DNA from: DATAOG01 sp963753685
GTDB taxonomy: Bacteria; Pseudomonadota; Alphaproteobacteria; Geminicoccales; Geminicoccaceae
NCBI GenBank assembly: GCA_963753685.1
Contig: CAVWDE010000010.1
Coordinates: forward strand, 283,813-347,812
Length of the DNA: 64,000 bases
Direction of reading: 5' to 3'
Shown here: positions 57,136-64,000 of the stretch, in pieces
Position numbering within the stretch: position 1 is the first letter of the stretch
Layout of the letters: the number at the start of each line of letters is the position of its first letter
The notes under the pieces: generated by a model
What the model was told of the DNA's origin: nothing
Seen by the model: the letters and a program-made list of their open reading frames with translations, nothing else
Databases searched by the model: none
Position numbers and translations under genes: made by a program

Positions 57136-59895
57136 TCAGGCCGAGACGACGCTCCGGATCTGCGGCCAGCCCTGGCGGCGCACCAGGGCCGGCACCTCGG
57201 ACGGGACCACCGGCCGGCCGAGGAAGTAGCCCTGGCCCTCGTCGCAGCCATAGCGGCGCAGCATCGCCAGCTGCTCCAGGCTCTCGATGCCTTCGGCCAC
57301 GACGTCGACGCCGAGCCCGTGCGCCATGGCGATCACCGCCCGCGCGAGCGCCGCATCGCCCTCGCTGGTGTTGATGTCGCAGACGAACGAGCGGTCGATC
57401 TTGACCCGTTTGATCGGAAAGCGCTTGAGGTAGCTCAGCGACGAATAGCCGGTGCCGAAATCGTCGAGCGCCAGGCTGATCCCGAGCTCGCTCAGATGGT
57501 TGAGCAGGGCCGCGGTGCTGTCGCCTTCCTGCATCAGCACGCTCTCGGTCAGCTCCAGCTCGAGCCAGCGGGCATCCATCTCGGTCTCGGCCAGGACCTC
57601 GCGGATCCGGCTCTCCAGACCGCTGCGCTGGAACTGGCGGGCCGACATGTTGACCGCGAGCCTGAGCCCCGGCAGCCGGAGCGCCCGCCACGCCTTGTGC
57701 TGCAGGCAGGCGGTGCGCAGCACCCACAAGCCCAAAGGCTCGATCAGACCGTTCTCCTCGGCGAGCGGCACGAACTCGTCGGGCTGCACGAGGCCGAGCT
57801 CGGGATGGCGCCAGCGGATCAGCGCCTCGACGCCCACCACCTGGCCGCTGTCGAGGGCGATCTGCGGCTGATAGACCAGCTGGAACTGATCCTGCTCGAG
57901 GGCATGGCGCAGGTGCTTCTCGAGCACCATCTGCCCGAACACCCGGACGTTGAGGGTCGGGTTGTACAGCTGCAGGCGGTTGCGGCCGCGCTCCTTGGCC
58001 CGATAGAGCGCGATGTCGGCGCATTTGAGCAGCTGATCGGGCTCCGCGCCGTCGGTCGGACAAAGGCCGATGCCGATGCTGCCGGTGACGTAGAGCTCGT
58101 GGCCGCGGATGTGAAAGGTCGGGCGCATCGCGTCGAGGATCTTCTGCGCCGGCTTGACCGCGTCCTCGGCGCCGCGCAGGCCGCGCAGGATGAAGATGAA
58201 CTCGTCGCCGCCCATGCGCGCGACCGTGTCCTCGTCGCGGACGCTGGCACGCAGCCGCCGGCTGAGTGCCACCAGCAGCGCATCGCCAATCGAATGGCCG
58301 AGCGTGTCGTTGATGATCTTGAAGCGGTCGAGGTCCAAAAACAGCACCGCCACCGTCTCGCCGTGGCGGACCGCCTGCTTGAGGGCGGTGGCGAGCCGAT
58401 CGTCGAACAGGGCGCGATTGGGCAGCCCGGTCAGCGCGTCGTGGGTCGCCCGGTAGCGGATCAGCTCCTCGGCCGCCTTGCGCGCGGTGATGTCGCGCAC
58501 GGTCAGGATGAAGGTCCGGCGGCCATGCAGATCGAGATCGGTGACCGACAGCTCGATCGCGACGTTGTCGCCGTCGCGGCGCCGCCCGACCATCTCCAGG
58601 AGGCTGTGCTGGGTCAGCGCGGTGACGTCGACCCGGGCCGGCCACGGCAGGTGCTCGGCCTCGCGCGCGGTCCCGGCCACCAGGTCGTCGAGCCGCAGCC
58701 CGACCAGCCCGCCGGGCCCGAAACCGAAGATCTGGGCGGCGGCGGGGTTGGCGGATTCGACCTGGCCGTCGTCGGTCACGGTGACGATGCCATCGATCAC
58801 CGAATCCATGATCGCCTGCAGGCGCTGCTCGCTCTGCTCGAGCGCCCGCTGCCGCCGCTTGGCCTCGGTGACGTCGGTGTAAATGGCGACCGTGCCGCCG
58901 TCCTGGGTGCGGAACTCGTTGATCGCCAGCCAGCGGTCGTCGCGCAGGTGCATCTCCCAGGGCCCGCAGGGCGCGCGGCGACGGGCGAGGCACTGCGCCT
59001 GCCAGTCGTCGAGCGTCGGCGGCGCGTCCTCGGCTGCCAGCAGGCGCTTGTAGACGATCCGGCTCAGATCCTCGAAGCGGGCACCGAGCACGACCCGCTC
59101 GCCCTGGACCCCGAACAGCTGCCGCAGCCGCTTGTTGTACAGCACCAGCCGGTCATCGGCGTCCCAGAGCGCGAAGCCCTCGGACATCGCCTCGGTCGGC
59201 TGCACCAGGCGGTCGCGGGCCGCGCGCAGGGCATCGAGGTTGGCGGCGAGCCTCGTGACCATGCTGTTGAAGGCCCGGCCGACCCGCGCCACCTCGTCAC
59301 TGCCGGCGGGGTCGGCCCGCGCCGTGCGGTCACCCTCGGCGACCCGGTCGGCGAGCGCGGCCAGGCTGGCCAGCCGGCGGGTCAGGACGAAGCCCATGGC
59401 GAGGCCGACCACGGCGATCGCGACCATGCCGGTGAGCGCGATGGTGATGCCGAGATTGCGCGTGTCGCGATAAGCGAGCACCAGCGGATAGTCCGAGAAC
59501 TCGATGGCAAGCGTGCCGAGCGGGCTCGCGCGCCCGCGGATCTCGGTCTGGCGCCAATAGTGATGCTCGCCCGCGGACAGCTCGGGAAACCGCGCGCCAA
59601 TCAGGCCGAGATCGGTGGCGGCGACCACCCGACCCTGGACGTCGCCGAGCACCACCCCCTCGACGCGCGGGTCGCGCCTGGTCGCCTCGATGAAGGTCTG
59701 GAGGTCGGCGAACTCGTCGGTCAGGAGCGCCGAGCGGCTGAGATCGCCGACCAGCTGCAGGGTCACCGCCTCGGTGCTTCCGACCTGCTCGCGGATGCTG
59801 CGCATCGAATGGCCGAGCGTCGTCCAGAGCATCGCCCCCGTCAGGACGATCTCGAGCGCGAAGATGGTCGCTGCGATGCGATATCGAAGAGACAT
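57136..59895 (-). CDS. Membrane sensor PAS-GGDEF-EAL protein (c-di-GMP turnover)
   Basis: A 919-residue inner-membrane protein. Helix 1 is about 7-27, and a periplasmic domain of about 120 residues is followed by helix 2 at about 148-170 (ITIALTGMVAIAVVGLAMGFVL). A HAMP linker leads to two PAS domains: about 225-345, with the PAS_7-like EGFALWDADDRLVLYNKRLRQLF, and about 355-480. The GGDEF is intact at 562-566 (MGGDEF) and EAL at 690-692 (GVEALIRWRHP, with NMSARQF and DDFGTGYSSL). Both cyclase and phosphodiesterase sites look active. It is downstream of, and in operon with, a PhnD-like binding protein (26-base gap), which suggests that the bound ligand or protein regulates it through the periplasmic domain. 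Confidence 0.95.
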   Translation of the reverse strand: MSLRYRIAATIFALEIVLTGAMLWTTLGHSMRSIREQVGSTEAVTLQLVGDLSRSALLTDEFADLQTFIEATRRDPRVEGVVLGDVQGRVVAATDLGLIGARFPELSAGEHHYWRQTEIRGRASPLGTLAIEFSDYPLVLAYRDTRNLGITIALTGMVAIAVVGLAMGFVLTRRLASLAALADRVAEGDRTARADPAGSDEVARVGRAFNSMVTRLAANLDALRAARDRLVQPTEAMSEGFALWDADDRLVLYNKRLRQLFGVQGERVVLGARFEDLSRIVYKRLLAAEDAPPTLDDWQAQCLARRRAPCGPWEMHLRDDRWLAINEFRTQDGGTVAIYTDVTEAKRRQRALEQSEQRLQAIMDSVIDGIVTVTDDGQVESANPAAAQIFGFGPGGLVGLRLDDLVAGTAREAEHLPWPARVDVTALTQHSLLEMVGRRRDGDNVAIELSVTDLDLHGRRTFILTVRDITARKAAEELIRYRATHDALTGLPNRALFDDRLATALKQAVRHGETVAVLFLDLDRFKIINDTLGHSIGDALLVALSRRLRASVRDEDTVARMGGDEFIFILRGLRGAEDAVKPAQKILDAMRPTFHIRGHELYVTGSIGIGLCPTDGAEPDQLLKCADIALYRAKERGRNRLQLYNPTLNVRVFGQMVLEKHLRHALEQDQFQLVYQPQIALDSGQVVGVEALIRWRHPELGLVQPDEFVPLAEENGLIEPLGLWVLRTACLQHKAWRALRLPGLRLAVNMSARQFQRSGLESRIREVLAETEMDARWLELELTESVLMQEGDSTAALLNHLSELGISLALDDFGTGYSSLSYLKRFPIKRVKIDRSFVCDINTSEGDAALARAVIAMAHGLGVDVVAEGIESLEQLAMLRRYGCDEGQGYFLGRPVVPSEVPALVRRQGWPQIRSVVSA

Positions 59896-59921
59896 GCCGC
59901 GGGGATCTCGAGCGACGAACC

Positions 59922-60773
59922 TTATTGCTGAACGTAGGACTTGAGCCGCGTACTGTAGCGGCGGACCTGATCGTACTCCTGATCCTCGGCCGGCACGAAC
60001 CCTGACCAGGCGCCCGCCGCTAGCACCGCTCGTCCGGCCTCGGTGTGCGACCAGCTGAGAATGCAGCTCAACAACTTGGCGCGGTCCGCTTCCGGCACGC
60101 GCTCATGAACCGCGAACACGAAATGGTAGATCGGTGCCGTCTCGATCATGACGTGCAGCCGCATGTCCGCGATCGATTCGATCTGCGCCAGCACGAAGCG
60201 CGGGATGGCGCAGGCGTCGGCGGAGCCGAGCGCGACCGCCTGCAGGCAGGAGGTCTTGGTCCGGTAGTTCTGCAGCCGCACGTCGACGCCGGGCTTGAGG
60301 CCGGCATCGATCAGCGCGGCCTTGACCATCGTACTGACCGCCGACAGAGCGGGCGGCAGGGCGAGGGTCTTACCCACCAGATCATGCCAATCGTGCCAGT
60401 CGTGACTCTCGCCGACCATGACCACCCCGGTCAGCTGCTGATCGAGGCGCGCCAGCGGCAGATAATGATACTTGTCGGCCGCATCGACGTAGAAAAACGG
60501 ATGCACGAAGATGATATCGTAGGTTTGCTGGGCGAGCTCGTCCGCGAATTTCTCGAAGTTCGACTTGGTCTTCAGATAGATCGGCCGCTTGAGATCCTTG
60601 CTGAAGCTGGCGGCGATCGGGCCGAAGATGCGATCGATGGTGAGCGCCGGAACGTAGGGGAAAACGCCAAAGCGGTAGGGCTGGCCAGGCTCGGCGGCCG
60701 CAATCGGGCGCGGGGACGCGAGCGTCAGCACGAGCCCGAGCGCGATCAACGTGAGCCCGGCGCGACCCGGCAT
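59922..60773 (-). CDS. PhnD-like periplasmic substrate-binding protein
   Basis: A 283-residue exported protein from ATG 60773 (MPGRAGLTLIALGLVLTLASPRPIAAAEP, a clean signal peptide); an upstream start at 60896 is possible. It belongs to the phosphate/phosphite/phosphonate-binding (PhnD) type II fold: RFGVFPYVPALTIDRIFGPIAA, DIIFVHPFFYVDAA, LPPALSAVSTMVKAALIDAG and SADACAIPRFVLAQI. No permease or ATPase genes accompany it. Instead the next gene is a membrane GGDEF-EAL protein, so it more likely acts as a sensor subunit than in transport. The ligand is unknown. Confidence 0.9.
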   Translation of the reverse strand: MPGRAGLTLIALGLVLTLASPRPIAAAEPGQPYRFGVFPYVPALTIDRIFGPIAASFSKDLKRPIYLKTKSNFEKFADELAQQTYDIIFVHPFFYVDAADKYHYLPLARLDQQLTGVVMVGESHDWHDWHDLVGKTLALPPALSAVSTMVKAALIDAGLKPGVDVRLQNYRTKTSCLQAVALGSADACAIPRFVLAQIESIADMRLHVMIETAPIYHFVFAVHERVPEADRAKLLSCILSWSHTEAGRAVLAAGAWSGFVPAEDQEYDQVRRYSTRLKSYVQQ

Positions 60774-61144
60774 CCCGCCGGCCGCGCGACGGTTGGAATC
60801 CGCGCTTTCGCGCCGGCGCAACGGCGCGACGATCGCACCCATGGCCCACGCGCGAGCAGACCGAATGTCAGGCATCACACACCCCTTCGGAACCAAGTGG
60901 CGGCACCCGCGGGCGGACTTTACGGTGGCGGCCAGCCTGAGCCGAGATGCATATCTTTAGTTTATTAGGTCGCGAAAGCGTTTCGCTGTTTACGCGACCA
61001 CACAAGCCCGGTCAAGCTGCCAGACCGCCGGTCCGGCGTCACGGGGCGCGGCGTGCGGTCGCGATCCGCCCTAGGCGAAGCTCTGACGAGCGGTTAGGTT
61101 GGGCCCGCGTGGCGTTGCCGGGCGCAGAAGGAGGGGCGCGAGCG
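60774..61144. promoter_or_regulatory. Divergent control region of the phnD-like operon and pnt operon
   Basis: The 371 bases lie between two divergent operons. A local AT-rich patch at 60945-60995 includes an inverted repeat, GGTCGCG (60968-60974) and CGCGACC (60993-60999), with an inner CGAAAGCGTTTCG. It could be an operator serving either operon. The exact promoter hexamers could not be set. Confidence 0.4.
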
Positions 61145-62296
61145 ATGAAAATCGGGGTTCCCAGGGAACGCCGGCCCGACGAGCAGCGGGTCGCGGCCTC
61201 GCCCGACACGGTCAAGCGGCTGAAGGGCCTGGGCGTCGAGGTTCTGCTCGAGGCCGGCGCCGGTACGCGCGCCCGGTTCGCCGACGAGGCTTTCGCGGCC
61301 GCCGGTGCGACCGTGGTCGACGGTCCGCAGACGCTGTATCGGGATGCCGACGTCCTGCTCAAGGTGCGCCGCCCGCTGATCGCCGGCGAGGGCGAGCTCG
61401 ACGAGATGGCGCTGCTGCGCAAGGGCCAGGTCCTGATCGGCATGCTCGACCCCTACCAGAACCGCGACCAGGCCCTGGCCTACGCCAAGGCCGGCGTGCT
61501 CGCCTTCGCGCTCGAGCTGTTGCCGCGCACGACCCGCGGCCAGGCGATGGACGTGCTCTCCAGTCAGGCCAATCTCGCCGGCTACCGGGCGGTGATCGAC
61601 GGTCTCGCCGAGTTCGACCGGGTGATGCCGATGCTGATGACCGCGGCCGGCACGATCCCGCCGGCCAAGGTGTTCGTGATCGGCGCCGGCGTCGCCGGCC
61701 TGCAGGCGATCGCGACCGCGAGGCGGCTGGGCGCGGTGGTCTCGGCGACCGACATCCGGCCGGCCGCCAAGGGCGAGATCGAGAGCCTGGGCGCCAAGTT
61801 CGTGGGCGTGGTCAAGGAGGACGCGGCGACCGCCGGCGGCTACGCCAAGGAGCTCTCGGAGGCCGACCGCAAGGAGCAGGCGGAAATGGTCGCCAAGCAT
61901 ATCGCCGGCCAGGACCTGGTGATCACCACCGCCCAGATCCCGGGCCGGCCCGCGCCCCGGCTGGTCAGCGCCGCGATGGTCGCGAGCATGAAGCCGGGCG
62001 CGGTCCTGGTCGATCTCGCGGTCGAGAGCGGCGGCAACATCGAGGGCAGCAAGGTAGGCGAGGTCGTGGACCTGGACGGCGTCAAGATCGTCGGCCACGC
62101 CAACCTGCCCTCGCGGCTCGCGCCCGCGACCAGTTCGCTCTACGCCCGCAATCTGTTCAACTTTGTGAGCCTGATGATCGATCCCGAGACCAAGCAGCTC
62201 AAGATCGACGAGGCCGACGATCTGATCAAAGGCACGCTCATCACCAAGGACGGCCAGGTCGTGCATCCGGCCCTGAGCCGCAATCAGGCCGCCTGA
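61145..62296 (+). CDS. pntAA: NAD(P) transhydrogenase alpha subunit, soluble domain I
   Basis: A 383-residue NAD(H)-binding subunit. The ATG at 61145 has an AGGAGG site upstream and begins MKIGVPRERRPDEQRVAASP, the family N-terminus. Other marks are YQNRDQALAYAKAG, RTTRGQAMDVLSSQANLAGYRAVI, the nucleotide loop VIGAGVAGLQAIATARRLGA and TTAQIPGRPAPRLV. It is the first of three pnt genes. The split of the alpha subunit into two proteins is as in Rhodospirillum rubrum. The enzyme uses the proton gradient to transfer hydride from NADH to NADP+. Confidence 0.97.
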   Translation: MKIGVPRERRPDEQRVAASPDTVKRLKGLGVEVLLEAGAGTRARFADEAFAAAGATVVDGPQTLYRDADVLLKVRRPLIAGEGELDEMALLRKGQVLIGMLDPYQNRDQALAYAKAGVLAFALELLPRTTRGQAMDVLSSQANLAGYRAVIDGLAEFDRVMPMLMTAAGTIPPAKVFVIGAGVAGLQAIATARRLGAVVSATDIRPAAKGEIESLGAKFVGVVKEDAATAGGYAKELSEADRKEQAEMVAKHIAGQDLVITTAQIPGRPAPRLVSAAMVASMKPGAVLVDLAVESGGNIEGSKVGEVVDLDGVKIVGHANLPSRLAPATSSLYARNLFNFVSLMIDPETKQLKIDEADDLIKGTLITKDGQVVHPALSRNQAA

Positions 62297-62316
62297 CGCC
62301 AGCCCGGGAAGGAACC

Positions 62317-62607
62317 ATGACCGAGATCGACCCGACGATCTTCAACCTGATCGTGTTCGTGCTGGCGATCTTCGTCGGCTACTACGTGGTCTGGAGCGTG
62401 ACGCCGGCCCTGCACACGCCCTTGATGTCGGTGACCAACGCGATCTCGAGCGTGATCATCGTCGGTGCTTTGATCGCGACCGGCGCGGAGGGGCTCAAGG
62501 CCGCGTCCTGGTTCGGCTTCCTCGCGGTGATCCTGGCCGCGGTCAACATCTTCGGCGGCTTCACGGTCACCCAGCGCATGCTCTCGATGTACAAGAAGCG
62601 GACCTGA
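62317..62607 (+). CDS. pntAB: NAD(P) transhydrogenase alpha subunit, membrane part
   Basis: A 96-residue membrane protein (MTEIDPTIFNLIVFVLAIFVGYY) with three hydrophobic helices and the family segments VWSVTPALHTPLMSVTNAISSVIIVGAL and NIFGGFTVTQRMLSMYKKR. It supplies helices of the proton channel. It lies 20 bases after pntAA and 10 before pntB, with a GGAAGGAACC ribosome-binding site. Confidence 0.97.
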   Translation: MTEIDPTIFNLIVFVLAIFVGYYVVWSVTPALHTPLMSVTNAISSVIIVGALIATGAEGLKAASWFGFLAVILAAVNIFGGFTVTQRMLSMYKKRT

Positions 62608-62617
62608 GGGCCCCGGC

Positions 62618-64000
62618 ATGAGCAATCTCGTCGCGCTCGGCTACCTGGCGGCCGCGATCTGCTTCATCCTGGCGCTGCGCGGCCTGTCCTCGCCGGCGAG
62701 CGCGCGCCAAGGCAATCTGATCGGCATCGCCGGCATGGCGGTGGCGATCCTGTTCACGCTCACGACCCTGCCGCACCCGAGCTTCGGCAGCTACTTCATG
62801 ATCCTGATCGGGGTCGCGATCGGCGGTGCGATCGGGGTCGTGATCGCGCGGCGCATCCCGATGACCGCGATGCCCCAGCTGGTGGCGGCGTTCCACAGCC
62901 TGGTCGGCATGGCCGCGGTGTTCGTCGCCGCGGCGGCGCTGGCCAATCCGGCCGAGTTCCACATCACCACGCCCGAGGGCGCCATCAAGGTCGCGAGCCG
63001 GCTCGAGATGGGCCTCGGCGTGATCATCGGCGCGATCACCTTCTCGGGCTCGGTGATCGCCTTCGCCAAGCTGCAGGCGCTGATGCGGAGCGCGCCGATC
63101 CTTTTGCCGCAGCGCCATCTGATCAACATCGGGGTCAGCGCGCTGATCGTGGTCCTGCTGATCGTCTTCATCGCGACCGGCAGCCCCGTGGCCTTCCTTT
63201 TGATGACGCTGCTCGCGTTCGCGATCGGCTTTCTCCTGATCATCCCGATCGGCGGCGCCGACATGCCGGTCGTGATCTCGATGCTCAACTCCTATTCGGG
63301 CTGGGCGGCGGCCGGCATCGGCTTCACCCTGCACAACCCGGCCCTGATCATCACCGGCGCCCTGGTCGGCTCCTCGGGCGCGATCCTGACCTACATCATG
63401 TGCCACGCCATGAACCGCTCGTTCGTGAGCGTGATCCTGGGCGGCTTCGGCGAGACCGGGGCGGCGGTGGCCGATATCGGCGACAAGGTGGTCAAGCCCG
63501 GCTCGGCCGACGATGCCGCCTTCATCATGAAGAACGCGCGCTCGGTGATCATCGTGCCGGGCTACGGCATGGCGGTGGCGCAGGCCCAGCACGCGGTGCG
63601 CGAGCTGATGGACAAGCTCGGCCACGAGGGCGTGGAGGTGAAGTTCGCGATCCACCCGGTCGCCGGCCGCATGCCCGGCCACATGAACGTGCTGCTGGCC
63701 GAGGCCAACGTGCCCTACGACGTCGTGTTCGAGATGGACGAGGTCAACAACGACTTCCAGAGCACCGACGTCGCCTACGTGATCGGCGCCAACGACATCA
63801 CCAACCCGGCCGCCAAGGAGGACCCGCCTCGCCGATCTACGGCATGCCGGTGCTCGACGTCGACAAGGCGAAGGCGGTGTTCTTCGTCAAGCGCTCGCTG
63901 GCCCCCGGCTACGCCGGCATCGACAACACCCTGTTCTACAAAGACAACACGATGATGCTGTTCGGCGACGCCAAGAAGATGACCGAAGAGATCGTCCGCG
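62618..64000 (+). CDS. pntB: NAD(P) transhydrogenase beta subunit (frameshifted, 3' partial)
   Basis: The membrane part (about eight or nine helices) and most of the NADP(H)-binding domain III read cleanly from MSNLVALGYLAAAICFILALRG to NDITNPAAKEDP. At 63826-63827 the frame slips. The continuing frame instead gives garbage (PRRSTACRCSTSTRRRR), while the adjacent frame gives the expected SPIYGMPVLDVDKAKAVFF, RSLAPGYAGIDN and DNTMMLFGDAKKM to the window end. One base is missing after GACCCG; the family sequence would be DP-A/T-SPIYGMP. It is either a real frameshift that removes the last 60 or so residues, or a sequencing error. The gene continues beyond the window. Confidence 0.93.

Overview
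The window is very GC-rich (coding frames are saturated with G/C third positions) and looks like a chromosomal segment of an alphaproteobacterium. I infer a Rhodospirillales/Geminicoccales-like lineage. The reasons are the split three-gene proton-translocating transhydrogenase (pntAA-pntAB-pntB, as in Rhodospirillum), a livF followed by a small DUF6867-type membrane protein, and an XRE regulator of the type common in alphaproteobacteria. The assignment below class level is weak. No rRNA, tRNA, intact IS element, prophage or CRISPR array was seen.

Layout. 1-2200: the end of a branched-chain amino-acid ABC transporter operon (livF, small membrane protein, substrate-binding protein, strong terminator). 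2460-6716: meaB-type GTPase and DNA polymerase I, whose 3'-5' exonuclease site is degenerate. 7382-15394: a periplasmic glycan island with a discoidin/six-hairpin protein, a glucoamylase-like (DUF3131) protein and a sulfatase. Between them lie two decayed gene remnants: a scrap of a cyclic beta-1,2-glucan synthase and the C-terminus of a second sulfatase. 15986-26311: mostly housekeeping and accessory enzymes (cysteine-rich NPC-repeat protein, class V aminotransferase plus thioesterase, HAD hydrolase, penicillin-acylase-family Ntn hydrolase, XRE regulator, CorA/ZntB-like transporter with a compensated frameshift, endonuclease V, NUDIX, FIST protein).

27049-33105 is the most interesting block, a diffusible-signal-factor (DSF) cell-cell signalling locus. 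It holds an RpfF-type synthase, an RpfC-type hybrid kinase with a membrane sensor, receiver and Hpt domains, and a REC-PAS-GGDEF-EAL regulator in the place where the textbook Xanthomonas system has the HD-GYP protein RpfG. The rpfF upstream region is a striking AT-rich patch. Next come an OmpA-like coiled-coil protein, malonyl-CoA decarboxylase and a patatin.

38477-44009 is a nucleoside-salvage cluster: a cytidine deaminase-purine nucleoside phosphorylase fusion, deoC and deoA, interrupted by marC and a SPOR-domain protein. 44352-52407 holds dodecin, a universal stress protein, an alpha/beta hydrolase, SixA, a fatty-acyl-CoA ligase, an M3 peptidase and an ABC1 kinase. 53106-60773 holds a secreted c-type heme protein, a small membrane protein, and a second c-di-GMP module in which a PhnD-like periplasmic binding protein is in operon with a membrane GGDEF-EAL protein. 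The window ends in pntAA-pntAB-pntB. pntB carries an apparent one-base deletion and runs off the end.

Two c-di-GMP-turnover proteins, each paired with a sensing module (RpfC/DSF and a periplasmic binding protein), suggest that this stretch connects extracellular cues to second-messenger control.
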